Part shown: piece after piece, positions 45,226 through 54,846 of the stretch | How the letters are laid out: every line of letters begins with the position of its first letter | Numbering within the stretch: the stretch's first letter is position 1 | Virus record (IMG/VR): IMGVR_UViG_3300028027_000057 | Coordinates: 1-64,000 of that record | From: a virus | Length of the DNA: 64,000 nucleotides | Direction: 5' to 3' (one strand) | Position numbers and translations under genes: made by a program | The notes under the pieces: generated by a model | Told to the model about the DNA's origin: nothing | The model's database searches: none | What the model saw: only the letters and a program-made list of their open reading frames with translations

Positions 45226-47815
45226 TACTAAGCGTGGTTGCTCTAAATCTAATTAATCCACTAACAAAACCTGAATAATTTGCCGAAGTATATCTGACTT
45301 GACCCCCTGTTGTGATCGACAATGTTACCCCAGATTCATCCCCAACTGCACTAATTGTCATATCAAAAGACCCTGCCTTATTGATTCCAACTAGTTCAAA
45401 TGTTTCAAATAACCCTAAAGTAGCGTCAATTTCAACGCTTACAAGGGCACTAAATGACCTAACTGTGGTATTACTGAATGCAAACCCAGTAATGCTGGCA
45501 GCGGCTACTTGGTTATTAGCTACAGCAAAGCTAGTCTCTTCAATGTCTCCAGCAGAACCTACAGCCACTCCAGCCAATAACTCAGCTACAGTTATTTTTT
45601 TTCTAGCAGAAGTTGAAACGTCCCAAATCAAAAGCTCATCGGCGTTGTCAGGGGTAGCGGCTAAAGCAGTGGTGCCTGTAATGTCCACAGATAAGCTACG
45701 AGTAGCAGTGATGTCTCCACCGCCAGCTAAACCAGAGTCTGCGGCAGTGCTAATTGATACAGTAGAGTGATCTACGTGATCATTTGCTGCGTAGTTAAGT
45801 AAAGAGTCATGGTCTACTCCAGCAGGCAATACTGTTGCTGAAATAGAAGGAGTTCCATCTAAGTAAGAAAAATCAATAGACGAACTGTCGACAAGTATAG
45901 TCCCTACAGCATCCTGAGCTGCTTCATCAAAATCAGTAACTTGAGAAGCTGGAATTGCGATAGATGTGTTACTAGCAGCGGTTAAACGACCTTTAGAATC
46001 AACAGTAAATGTTCCAACTTGAGTTGCAGACCCGTAACCAGTAGGAGTTACAGCAGTATTTGCAAGCGTTGTAACAAATGAACCTGTTCCAGAACCAGTG
46101 ACATCTCCTGTTAGAGTTATCGTTTGGTCGCCAGTATTTGTTCCCGATAATGAACTAACTGGAGCTGGGATACCAGTGATACCACCCCAAGCTACAGAGG
46201 ACGCGGCTCCAGCTGAATAAACAGCGTACCCACCAGCATTATCTAAGTTTGTGTCGTCTTTAACAAAGTACATAAGACTAGTATCTGTCTGTAATACGGT
46301 GTCGCCATTTTGAACAGTTGCAGTAGTAAGAGCGAATCTAGCAGTTTGATCGGCAACAATAACTAAACGTTCAAGTGCCGCAGGAGGGATTTGATTAACT
46401 GGGATTAATGAGTTTGCATCTAAAGAAGCAACGCCATTAGCACTACCCTTAGCAGTGGTAAGAATCCTAGAGTTAATATCTGTTTGTAATCCCGAAACTG
46501 TAGTATCAACTTGAGACTTAGTGTAGTAACGAATGTCTCCTCTAGCGTCAGTATGGTATTGTAAATGATCGTCAGCAGAAAGTCCAGACAATAATCCGTG
46601 AGAAGAAGCTTCCCCTGCTGGAGTATATAACTGAGTTCCTCTGAAATCTACGTACTCAGCTCCAGTGTCTGTTGAACGGACTCTAGATTTTGTAGCGTTA
46701 GTGTAGCCAGTAGCTGTTTGGAAGATTACGCTACCCATTGGGACGAATTCTGCAAATGGCATTCCGCTAAGAGTAGAAATTTCTAAGTTAGCATTAGTTC
46801 TAGCAGCAGAAGAAGTGGTATATGAAGCAGTACCTTGAATAGCAACAATTGGATTGTCAATATCATTAGTTGCAAATAAATGCACTAATACGAAGTCAAG
46901 AGAAGGAACTTCAGTTAATTGCCAAGCTCCTCCAGTGAATTCGTTGAAAGCAAGTCTTCCATTTGCCCCAGTATATCCAGCTGTCCCACTGTAAATAACA
47001 GGGTAAGCATCGGCAGCTTTCTTGCGCCAAAGGGTTCCACTTCGGTAAAGGATTGGGATTTGTGATTGAGCTAGGGATTGATGAAGAATGTCTTCGTCTC
47101 TAATAGACCCAGAATCTGCTGTGAACTGAGCGTTGGAATTTACATCCCCTGTACCATCTACGCTAAAGCCTAATAGGGCTAATCCTGACAGGTATCTTGC
47201 GCCAAAAACAGTGTGGAGGTAAGCGTGAGTTACTCCATCCATTGTTATGCCGTGTCTCTCGTCTGCGAAATAAGTGTGAGAGCTAATACTTGCATTCCAG
47301 TATACAATTGCTACAAAAGCAAATTGTTCTATGATTGCAGAGCTAAATACAGTAGTGCTTTCTAAAACTCCAGACTGGTTATAATAAATGTAGTGATTTC
47401 CACTAGTATTTGGAATTACTAAAGTTTGAGCAGCTGATACAGTATATTTTGCACTCTTTACATAAAAATCAAAAGAAGTTACAGCTGGTTGAATTGTGAA
47501 AGTTCTAGTTCCATCCACAAATGAGATTTGAGAATCTGCTCTGTTCAAGAAGCCTGTCGGCTCATTCATATCAGATAGTGAAGTAGCCACTAAAGCAGCA
47601 TCATCTATACCTTGAGTAGCACTATCCTGAGCAGCAGTAATCTGATCCTGAACTGAGCTTGAAACACCAGAAAGATAATCTAGCTCTACATCAGATACCG
47701 CACTAGAGACAATATCTCCACTAGAATCAATTACTGGGACCGTAGATGCAGTTTGTGCAGGAAGGTTAATCCCACCCTGTAACTTTACCTTGCTCTTAAA
47801 CTTCTGGTCAGCCAT
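45221..47815 (-). CDS. Tail fibre / appendage protein (864 residues)
   Basis: The N-terminus (K-V-K-L-Q-G-G-I-N-L, S-D-V-E-L-D-Y-L-S-G-V near 40-50) has the S-x-x-E-x-x-Y-L pattern common in fibre shafts. Further modules are D-D-H-L-Q-Y-H-T-D-A-R near 414-424, a Y-V-/G-G-I-T-G-I-P segment near 548-553, and V-D-S-K-G-R-L-T-A-A-S-N followed by A-S-Q-V-T-D-F near 610-635, shared with the 606-residue fibre at 59496. The C-terminal domain is beta-rich and may bind receptor. Fibre role is inferred from these modules. Confidence 0.7.
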   Translation of the reverse strand: MADQKFKSKVKLQGGINLPAQTASTVPVIDSSGDIVSSAVSDVELDYLSGVSSSVQDQITAAQDSATQGIDDAALVATSLSDMNEPTGFLNRADSQISFVDGTRTFTIQPAVTSFDFYVKSAKYTVSAAQTLVIPNTSGNHYIYYNQSGVLESTTVFSSAIIEQFAFVAIVYWNASISSHTYFADERHGITMDGVTHAYLHTVFGARYLSGLALLGFSVDGTGDVNSNAQFTADSGSIRDEDILHQSLAQSQIPILYRSGTLWRKKAADAYPVIYSGTAGYTGANGRLAFNEFTGGAWQLTEVPSLDFVLVHLFATNDIDNPIVAIQGTASYTTSSAARTNANLEISTLSGMPFAEFVPMGSVIFQTATGYTNATKSRVRSTDTGAEYVDFRGTQLYTPAGEASSHGLLSGLSADDHLQYHTDARGDIRYYTKSQVDTTVSGLQTDINSRILTTAKGSANGVASLDANSLIPVNQIPPAALERLVIVADQTARFALTTATVQNGDTVLQTDTSLMYFVKDDTNLDNAGGYAVYSAGAASSVAWGGITGIPAPVSSLSGTNTGDQTITLTGDVTGSGTGSFVTTLANTAVTPTGYGSATQVGTFTVDSKGRLTAASNTSIAIPASQVTDFDEAAQDAVGTILVDSSSIDFSYLDGTPSISATVLPAGVDHDSLLNYAANDHVDHSTVSISTAADSGLAGGGDITATRSLSVDITGTTALAATPDNADELLIWDVSTSARKKITVAELLAGVAVGSAGDIEETSFAVANNQVAAASITGFAFSNTTVRSFSALVSVEIDATLGLFETFELVGINKAGSFDMTISAVGDESGVTLSITTGGQVRYTSANYSGFVSGLIRFRATTLSI

Positions 47816-47824
47816 TTATTTCTC

Positions 47825-48514
47825 CTATGAAATAATTATTTTTCCGTTAAATCGTAAATCTGGAGTTTGTTCGACTATAATTGTTATGTCGCCTAATATA
47901 TTTAATTCGATCGGGGCTTCTATTTCTTCAAAAAGACCCAAAACTTCTTCGTATATCTGAACTGTAGGATTTGCACCCTTAAGATGATCATCAGCTAATA
48001 CGGTGATCTGATATTGTCCAGAATCTGACACCCAATCAGTAGATAGAAAGCTAGCTACGTGAGGAGGGGTTGCGCTTCCTGTTATTTGGAAGTCTATTTC
48101 GCCGGTGAGTTCGTTAGCCGAGATATCTACGCTACCATTCGTTGATATAAACGAAATAACAGAGGCTCCATCTATCACACCGTCTGGAGTGGAGAAGAAT
48201 ATACTCGCAGCATCAAAACTACTAGCTAGTAATCTGAAATGTAGCCCGTTTACTGGGTTAAACACTAGACATACTACTTCGAGTTGATCGTATCCGTAGA
48301 CATCGATCAACTCATTAACGTTGCCGGTCAAATCAGACAATGTAACCCAAGTTGTTTGGTTTACAATTCTAGCTCTAACGCGAACTACGTTAGCTGGACC
48401 AGCGCCTGCGGTGATAAAGCGAACTTTACCCTCGTCTTTAATCGTTCCAATCCCAAGAGACCCGGGTACTGTAACTGTTAGGTCTAAACCATATACTAAA
48501 TCAGTATCGGACAT
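47825..48514 (-). CDS. Hypothetical structural protein
   Basis: A 229-residue, beta-rich, acidic protein between two fibre genes. It carries V-R-F-I-T-A-G-A-G-P-A-N near 28-39 and ends R-F-N-G-K-I-I-I-S. Likely an appendage component by position. No family recognised. Confidence 0.55.
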   Translation of the reverse strand: MSDTDLVYGLDLTVTVPGSLGIGTIKDEGKVRFITAGAGPANVVRVRARIVNQTTWVTLSDLTGNVNELIDVYGYDQLEVVCLVFNPVNGLHFRLLASSFDAASIFFSTPDGVIDGASVISFISTNGSVDISANELTGEIDFQITGSATPPHVASFLSTDWVSDSGQYQITVLADDHLKGANPTVQIYEEVLGLFEEIEAPIELNILGDITIIVEQTPDLRFNGKIIIS

Positions 48515-48524
48515 GTAAATCCTA

Positions 48525-48941
48525 TTATTTTAAACGTCTAGAAATCTTATATTTCAATACTTCTAACTCATCTGCAATGCCAGCTATTAAATTCTTCGTT
48601 CCCTCAGAAGCATCGCTCTTACAAAGCTGATTACACAGCTTACAAGCTTCTTCAGCTTGGGAAAGAAGGAACGCATAGTATTCCTTATTCTCTTTTACTC
48701 CACAACAAGGAGCAGAAGCTAGCTTTTGACACACAGCAGACATTACTGACTGTAATTTAAGCTGTTCTTCTTGACCTAACCCGATCATTCGCTCTGAAAT
48801 AGAGTCGAAATAACCTTCAGCTTGTCCATATACTGAGCCGAAGAACTCGTGATCTTGAAAGAATACGGTTCTAGCACACATAAGGTGAGCAGAGTGACTA
48901 AACATTTGCATTGCTCTGAATAACACTACTAATTGTAACAT
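48525..48941 (-). CDS. Dps-like / mini-ferritin protein
   Basis: A 138-residue helical protein with Dps-type residues at the correct spacing: His19 and His31 (12 apart, as H51/H63 in E. coli Dps), Asp46 (15 after His31) and Glu50, in F-F-Q-D-H-E-F-F and F-D-S-I-S-E-R. The equivalent of Dps Asp67 is Gly35, so one ferroxidase ligand is missing. Dps proteins oxidise and store iron and bind DNA. Several Cys (C-C at about 78-79 and more downstream) are unusual for Dps. It lies among fibre genes; SD is AGGAG. It may be a virion or late-expressed protein. Confidence 0.7.
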   Translation of the reverse strand: MLQLVVLFRAMQMFSHSAHLMCARTVFFQDHEFFGSVYGQAEGYFDSISERMIGLGQEEQLKLQSVMSAVCQKLASAPCCGVKENKEYYAFLLSQAEEACKLCNQLCKSDASEGTKNLIAGIADELEVLKYKISRRLK

Positions 48942-48955
48942 AAAACTCCTATTAT

Positions 48956-49441
48956 TTAAATAACTTTAAGTCTTGCTGCGTCTCTTTCTGCTTTAAATTC
49001 GACAGATAGAGCTTCCCCACGTTCCATAGCTCTGATTACAATATAATCCGTAGCAGCTAGATAAGCTAAAGCGGCAACTGACTCGGCTTCTGCCGCAAGT
49101 TGCGCTGTAATATCTTCTATCTCTACAGTATATTGAGCTGGGCTAACTAAAACAGTCTGAGTTTCATACACAGCTGGCGAAATAACGCCGTCTGGATCGA
49201 TTTCATACACAGCAGGGTCAACTTCGTCTCCGTATGAGTCGAAAGTAGCTTCAGATACTAAAACTTGAACAGGCCCGCGAACCTCTTCAGAGATAAGTAC
49301 TTCCTGTGAAGAGAAGATATCCTTATGACCGAATGTTCCCATGCCTTCGTGGGAAGCAAGCCAAGCTTGAGCCTCCTCCATAGTTGGGAAAGAGGCTTGG
49401 TTAGTTACTTGTGATTCTTTGATGATGCTTATTCGTATCAT
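48956..49441 (-). CDS. Hypothetical protein, possible fibre assembly factor
   Basis: A 161-residue acidic protein directly downstream of the largest fibre. The middle has repeated V-Y-E / A-V-Y-E segments, and the C-terminus E-F-K-A-E-R-D-A-A-R-L-K-V-I resembles the ends of tail-fibre assembly proteins. Position supports a chaperone role; sequence support is weak. Confidence 0.5.
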   Translation of the reverse strand: MIRISIIKESQVTNQASFPTMEEAQAWLASHEGMGTFGHKDIFSSQEVLISEEVRGPVQVLVSEATFDSYGDEVDPAVYEIDPDGVISPAVYETQTVLVSPAQYTVEIEDITAQLAAEAESVAALAYLAATDYIVIRAMERGEALSVEFKAERDAARLKVI

Positions 49442-49442
49442 A

Positions 49443-52400
49443 TTAGTTTATCCCTGAAATTTTAGCGATTGAAAAGTAGTTGTGTATTCCTGAGCTAGCA
49501 AATAGAGTAGTTGCTGATCCTCTAGGTTGATAGGTGGCAATTGACACAGTATCGCCTTTATTTAGATAAATAGTATCTGATACAGTTACGCCAAAGTTTG
49601 TAGTAATTGCTTGAGTTACAGTTCTAGTATTTGTAGTAACATTTCCATTTTTATAAATGTTAAGCTCTACTCCAGAAGTTGCAGCCCAAGCTACTGATGT
49701 ATAAAGTACACCAGCGTCCACTTTATAGTATCCAGACACCGGGCAAGTAAATACACCAGTTGCAGAATTTAGAGCATTATGAGTATCAAATGTTTTAGTT
49801 GCATCCCAAGTAACTACAGTAGCTGTATTATTTGGAATACTCTGCCCACTAGTCTGCACAGCTCTAGCAGCAACTCTGTCAATTCCAAGCCCAGTGAGAG
49901 CAGGATTCTTGCTTGCGTTTACTACGAGGTAGCCTGAAGTTTGCGATGTAATATCTTCAAATAAAAAGGCGTGAGATACAGTTGTAGTTTGTGAAATATT
50001 GCCAGCGTCTATATACAAAATACCAGTACTTTCGTTATAAGTGTTATATTTAACACCAATATCATCAGTCGTTCCAGCAACCCAGAAATCTAAATTCCCT
50101 GCCGTTACTTTTCCTGTACTCTTGTATAAATTCCTGCTAATCCCTTTCAATCCCTTTCCAATCTGTATTGCAATAGCCGCTGGCTGAGCATCTGTACTAG
50201 CAGCGTTATAAGCTCTAGTATAAATCAATATCCCATTTGCATTCATATTAGCTGTAGTTTGAGCAGGTGCTTGCAAAACCGTAGTTTGTGTACGAGTATT
50301 AGTATTAGCTGCGTATCTAAAAGTAATGAAAGTTCCTACTGGAGCATTTGCCAAAGTAGAAAGTGTATACTGAGTATCTGGTGCCCAAGTTAAAGCAGCC
50401 GTGTCTGTGCTGAAGGTTTCGGGAGCTGTGAGGATGGTATCAGAAGCTGCTGTTGCTAGGACTGAAACTACCTGTCTAGAACTGCTTCCTGCTCCACTTG
50501 AGTTAGATACATAAAAAGTAGACCCAGCACTTATAATACCAGCGTATGAACAACTTGCTCCTCCAGTAACTGCTCCATTCTCAAATTGACGAGCAACATC
50601 TACTCCGTCCAAGAAGATAGTAGCTTGTACTTGAGTTACTCCAACTTGAAGCATTGCACTAATAGTATAGTTACCAGTTTTTAATGCTGTATATACCCCA
50701 GTACTTGAGTTATAAGAAAAGATACCATTAGCAGTATTCCTATTTAAAGCTCCAGTAACTGTTGCACTTGTTCCAACCGTTTGAGTTATGTCCATAAAAC
50801 TATGCTGACTAACTGGCTGAGGCACGTTAACAAAAGGAGTAACATTGACCCCTGTTACGTTAGGCTTGCCTACTTTTGAGATTGTGAAGCGAGTATCCGA
50901 ACCTGTATTTCCACTGGGACTAGATACCTTGGCACTTATTACATCCCCTACAGTTAAGTACCCTGACCAACTAGCTGTAGCCTGTTTTAAAACAACCGAT
51001 GCCGTATTCAGTTGCTGATTGTCATAGGCTAAATAAGTACTACCATTAAGCATGATTTGAGCTGTTGTTTCCGTAACATTCGCTGAAGATTCTTCAGTAT
51101 AGCTTACGTTATAAATCCCACTCGCCTTAGCAATAAACTGCCCACCAAGCGTAGCACTATCAATGTACTCAATATCCGTTCCAATATTCTGTATAGTACT
51201 GGCAAATCTACGTGTTGTAGTAGCAGATGAACCAAAGCCATTAGCACCAGATAAGCGCACACAGCTATCGCTTTCGCTAAACTGGGGAAGGGTGTTAGAG
51301 ACTGACACTTGGATTTCTTGCTCTTGGAATGAGAGATTGAGGATATTGCTTGCATTAGCAGTCGGATTTACAGGAGAACTTAGTGCTACACGAATAACAT
51401 CACCAACATTAACAAACCCTGTCCAAGATGGATTGTATGTGTCATTAGTTCCTGTTGAAAATTCACCGGATAGAATTTCAGATGCAGCAGGAGTTACATT
51501 CAATACTGCTTGATTTTTTGTAATCGACATAAATGCAGTAGACGTAAAATAAAGCGTAGAACTTACAGAAAGCAAGCCTGCCTTTGTCATTGTTACATAC
51601 GTACCATTTGTTGCATTGTTTGTTACAGTGAAGGCATCTCCACGAATCTTAGCTTGCGTGTCAAACTTAATGATAAAGGTATCTGTTGAACCCCTAGAAC
51701 TAGCACCTTCAAAGCGTAGCTCAGAAGTTGGGATAGTGATCTTGCTGTTTGTGTTTACGGATACTTGTTTTAGTGAGCCTTCTTTTACAATTGTAATTAT
51801 AGCAGCAGATGATGTATTGTTTAAATTCAATAATCTTATTTTCTGTCCAACATCTAAAAATTCTGAAAAACTAACAACTCCACCTGCTCCTGTAGAGGGG
51901 TATATAGTTGTATAACTTCTTACTACTCCATCTACTTGTAATTGAATAGATGGACTTGCATTTCCTGCCGGAACTGCGTGTGCATGAGCTGTGTACACTC
52001 CAGATTTCTGTATTGTAAATTCTCCAGTAGCTCCATTGTAAGAAATAGCTGATCCTATAAACTTATTGGTAGTAGTAAATAAGAAGTTAGCAGCAGCTAG
52101 AGTAGTACCAGCAGACATGTTAATACTAGTATCAGCTTCCTGCACTAACCCACTCTGGGTTAGGGGAATGGCAACAGAGGAAGAGGCTGATAGACCAGCA
52201 CAGGGAACGGATGCGAAGAATGCTCCTGTTTCAGAAGCTAATAATATTACATCTCCATTTTGTTTAATTAATGGATTAATAGCATTTGTGGAATCATCTA
52301 AGCTTATTGATAAATAATTAACAGATGGTTCTATCAGTATTACTGCTTGTTTTTGAGTGTTACCTGTTCCAGCAGAACGTACCCATTTTCCAACAGGCTG

Positions 52401-54227
52401 AATACTTGGAATAATACCAGAACCAGCAGATGTATATCCATTTGGAAGAGAAAATCTGGCTTGTACTGAAGTAGGGGTTCCTGAAGTAAATTTACCTCTT
52501 ATTTCTACATTTTCTCCCACCTGTCTCCATTCAAATTCAATAGCACTTGGAGTACCGAATCCTTGAATTGTGGGAGTATACCCCTGCCAAGCGGTAAGGT
52601 TAGGCACTGTAACAGAAGTCTCCAAAAGACTTACATTAGCAAGCTCAATAACAACGTCATCTACATACGACTCAGGAAGACCAGCTTCTTGAAGTGCAGT
52701 AACTGTGTATGATAAACTGGCACAATTTGTTGGAATTACAAAGCTAAACGTCTTGCGATCAGGAAGTGCTGAGAACTTAGCCGTAATAGTGGCTGAAGCC
52801 GTAGCAGCTTGTGAGATTACAATAGTATTTGCAGCTGTATTGATTGAGCTAATTACTGTGGCAGTTGGAATACCAGCACCAGTAATAGTCATGCCCACTT
52901 TAAGCAAGTTAATATCTACGTTAGAGAAGCCAGAAATAGTCGTAGTAGCGTTTGTAACGGCTGTAGCAACTTGGTACTGGCTCGTTGAGATTGAGCTAGA
53001 AGCCATGATTACAGCAGAGTTTGTTTCGTCTGTAACTAGGAGAGTCAAGTTGCCTGAAGTGGCAGAAGAGCGCACTTGAAGCGACATTGCCATCAAGTCA
53101 CCACGGTATTTTCTGTCAACAGCAATTACTTGCTTGAATGACTGAGAAGAAGCAGCTTGGTGAATCAGACGAGCAGACTGAGTTCCATCAATTGGATTGG
53201 AAGTAGTAAGCGCAAGCCCAGTCTGGGTGAAGTTAGCTAAGATAGCTGAGTCAAAAGTCTGAGTTAAGAGCGCGTTTATGTTAGCAACGCCGCCGCCTGA
53301 ACCAACTGACACCAAAACAGCGTCAACAACTTGATACATAGCTTTAGTATCAGTAGCAAATACCATCTGACCATTACCAGCAGGAGGGGTAAATGATGCA
53401 GCATAGGTTACTAAGTTAGCAAGAGTGTCTTGTTTAACGTCAGAACGACTTGGAGTAACAATAGAAGGAGAGTTTAATACTGGAGAAGTGAGAGTCTTGG
53501 ATGACAATGTTTGAGAATCAGTCGTTCCTACGATAGCACCAGACACTCCGTGAGCTGATGTAGCCCCTGTGTGTGCTCCTAGAGCAGATGTGGTAGCCCG
53601 TGTGTCAATATCTGATTGTAGCTCGTTTAAAGCGGCTTGGACTTCAGTAGCAGCTAGGTTGCCTGAAGGGATAGAAGAGATAGCAGAGGCATCATGTGCA
53701 TCAATTGTATCTGTAATGTGAGCGCCGAGATCATTATAAGTGTTTTCGATCTCAACTTGGTGTTCAGCAAGCGCGGCTTGAACTTCCGTTGCAGCTAATC
53801 CAGAGATAGCAGATACTGAAATAGCAGAAGCATCGTGAGCATCTACTGTATCGTTAATATGGTCAGACAATCCAGTTGCGGTAGCTTTAGAATTTAGCTG
53901 ATCTTGAACGTTTGAAGTTACTGTAGAGATATATTGGAATTCTGTGTTAGAAACAGAGCCATCTGCGAGCTTAGAAGCGTCAATTGCAGCAGCTGCTTTA
54001 ATGTCAGCGTTCTCGATATTTGTGATTGTATTAGAATCAGCGTCTATTGTCTTATTTGTAAGGGTGGCGCTGTGAGATTCAGTAACTACCGGGGAAACAG
54101 ATGTACCATTATGGTAACCTAGCTTGCCTGTAGAGTCAATAACCTCTAATTCCCCTTTAGCGTCTGCCGTAGAAGAAGTCTTAGGAACGATTTTAAGCCC
54201 GAGTAAGAATTTTTTGATACCAAACAT
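49443..54227 (-). CDS. Giant tail fibre with multiple C1q/TNF-like jelly rolls
   Basis: A 1594-residue protein. N-terminal 230 residues form a shaft with repeated A-A-T-E-V-Q-A-A-L and D-A-H-D-A-S-A-I-S blocks. From about 780 onward come at least four repeated modules of the type Y-N/L-N-S/G-A-T-G-x-F/Y-T-x-x-x-S/T-G-x-Y followed by a G-D-x-I/V strand, the pattern of C1q-like trimeric heads (S-G-V-Y-T-A-H-A, S-G-I-Y-N-V-S, T-G-N-Y-T-I-S, S-G-Y-Y-K-V-D). Such heads bind cell-surface ligands. It is the first large gene after the capsid terminator and likely the main receptor-binding fibre. Confidence 0.72.
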   Translation of the reverse strand: MFGIKKFLLGLKIVPKTSSTADAKGELEVIDSTGKLGYHNGTSVSPVVTESHSATLTNKTIDADSNTITNIENADIKAAAAIDASKLADGSVSNTEFQYISTVTSNVQDQLNSKATATGLSDHINDTVDAHDASAISVSAISGLAATEVQAALAEHQVEIENTYNDLGAHITDTIDAHDASAISSIPSGNLAATEVQAALNELQSDIDTRATTSALGAHTGATSAHGVSGAIVGTTDSQTLSSKTLTSPVLNSPSIVTPSRSDVKQDTLANLVTYAASFTPPAGNGQMVFATDTKAMYQVVDAVLVSVGSGGGVANINALLTQTFDSAILANFTQTGLALTTSNPIDGTQSARLIHQAASSQSFKQVIAVDRKYRGDLMAMSLQVRSSATSGNLTLLVTDETNSAVIMASSSISTSQYQVATAVTNATTTISGFSNVDINLLKVGMTITGAGIPTATVISSINTAANTIVISQAATASATITAKFSALPDRKTFSFVIPTNCASLSYTVTALQEAGLPESYVDDVVIELANVSLLETSVTVPNLTAWQGYTPTIQGFGTPSAIEFEWRQVGENVEIRGKFTSGTPTSVQARFSLPNGYTSAGSGIIPSIQPVGKWVRSAGTGNTQKQAVILIEPSVNYLSISLDDSTNAINPLIKQNGDVILLASETGAFFASVPCAGLSASSSVAIPLTQSGLVQEADTSINMSAGTTLAAANFLFTTTNKFIGSAISYNGATGEFTIQKSGVYTAHAHAVPAGNASPSIQLQVDGVVRSYTTIYPSTGAGGVVSFSEFLDVGQKIRLLNLNNTSSAAIITIVKEGSLKQVSVNTNSKITIPTSELRFEGASSRGSTDTFIIKFDTQAKIRGDAFTVTNNATNGTYVTMTKAGLLSVSSTLYFTSTAFMSITKNQAVLNVTPAASEILSGEFSTGTNDTYNPSWTGFVNVGDVIRVALSSPVNPTANASNILNLSFQEQEIQVSVSNTLPQFSESDSCVRLSGANGFGSSATTTRRFASTIQNIGTDIEYIDSATLGGQFIAKASGIYNVSYTEESSANVTETTAQIMLNGSTYLAYDNQQLNTASVVLKQATASWSGYLTVGDVISAKVSSPSGNTGSDTRFTISKVGKPNVTGVNVTPFVNVPQPVSQHSFMDITQTVGTSATVTGALNRNTANGIFSYNSSTGVYTALKTGNYTISAMLQVGVTQVQATIFLDGVDVARQFENGAVTGGASCSYAGIISAGSTFYVSNSSGAGSSSRQVVSVLATAASDTILTAPETFSTDTAALTWAPDTQYTLSTLANAPVGTFITFRYAANTNTRTQTTVLQAPAQTTANMNANGILIYTRAYNAASTDAQPAAIAIQIGKGLKGISRNLYKSTGKVTAGNLDFWVAGTTDDIGVKYNTYNESTGILYIDAGNISQTTTVSHAFLFEDITSQTSGYLVVNASKNPALTGLGIDRVAARAVQTSGQSIPNNTATVVTWDATKTFDTHNALNSATGVFTCPVSGYYKVDAGVLYTSVAWAATSGVELNIYKNGNVTTNTRTVTQAITTNFGVTVSDTIYLNKGDTVSIATYQPRGSATTLFASSGIHNYFSIAKISGIN

Positions 54228-54243
54228 TATTTATTCCTTGTAA

Positions 54244-54744
54244 TTAATCATTTAAAATTGAAATAGCTCTATAAGAAACAATTCCATCATGGTTGATTCC
54301 AGTTAGTGGACTTGTAGAGAATTGAATCTGGCCTAAGTCAGTGATACTGAAAGTAATTTGCCCTTCGCCTTGAAAAACGCGGACAATTTCCCATTTCTGA
54401 GTAGGAGGGTTAGATGCATTATAATTGATTTCTAATGTCCCAGCTTCTGTCAGTTCCTGACCATCTGAAGGTCCAGAATTGGCAGTTTTACGATAAACAG
54501 TGTAGTAAATAGTAGCGGCTCTAACGTCGGCACTTGGAAAACTTAGGTTATTTAAGTCCACGTTGGTAGCTGAGTTATTTGCGTCGATATCTTGTGCTTG
54601 TGGGGGAACATCATAAGTGGCGGAAACCGAGTTTATAGCGTCAGCTAGAGCCTCAATTGACTCGATTATAGCTGGTGCCCAGTTCGGACTTGAACCAGAT
54701 GTAGGGAGGACAATAGTCGTTCCCTTAATTGTGATTTTAGACAT
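54244..54744 (-). CDS. Hypothetical virion protein
   Basis: A 166-residue protein with helical N-terminus (A-I-I-E-S-I-E-A-L-A-D-A-I-N-S) and a beta-rich remainder (I-Y-Y-T-V-Y-R-K-T, I-V-R-V-F-Q-G-E-G). It follows the capsid terminator and precedes the giant fibre. Could be a fibre adaptor; not recognised. Confidence 0.55.
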   Translation of the reverse strand: MSKITIKGTTIVLPTSGSSPNWAPAIIESIEALADAINSVSATYDVPPQAQDIDANNSATNVDLNNLSFPSADVRAATIYYTVYRKTANSGPSDGQELTEAGTLEINYNASNPPTQKWEIVRVFQGEGQITFSITDLGQIQFSTSPLTGINHDGIVSYRAISILND

Positions 54745-54770
54745 CTATTCTCCTGAGGGATGAATCTGCA

Positions 54771-54781
54771 TATAGTTGTTA
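54771..54781 (-). promoter_or_regulatory. Late-strand motif TTAACAACTAT
   Basis: Coding-strand TTAACAACTAT is in the gap between the capsid terminator and ATG 54744, 27 nt before the start. The terminator-motif-gene order is what a promoter would show. Confidence 0.6.
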
Positions 54782-54790
54782 ATCTCTGCT

Positions 54791-54824
54791 AAAATAAAAA
54801 AGCCCCACCAGAACGGCAGGGCTT
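54791..54824 (-). terminator. Intrinsic terminator after the major capsid gene
   Basis: On the coding strand a hairpin with outer stem AAGCCC/GGGCTT (54824-54819 with 54805-54800) is followed by a T-rich run TTTTTATTTT. It lies 23 nt after the capsid stop codon and would reset transcription before the fibre genes. Confidence 0.8.
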
Positions 54825-54846
54825 CTTATTGTACTACTAGGAGGGA

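Noticed and set aside
51163-53079. Several + strand frames opposite the giant fibre
   Set aside because: Hydrophobic Val/Ala/Ile-rich shadows of Thr/Ser-rich coding sequence with no SD; all other genes here are on the - strand.
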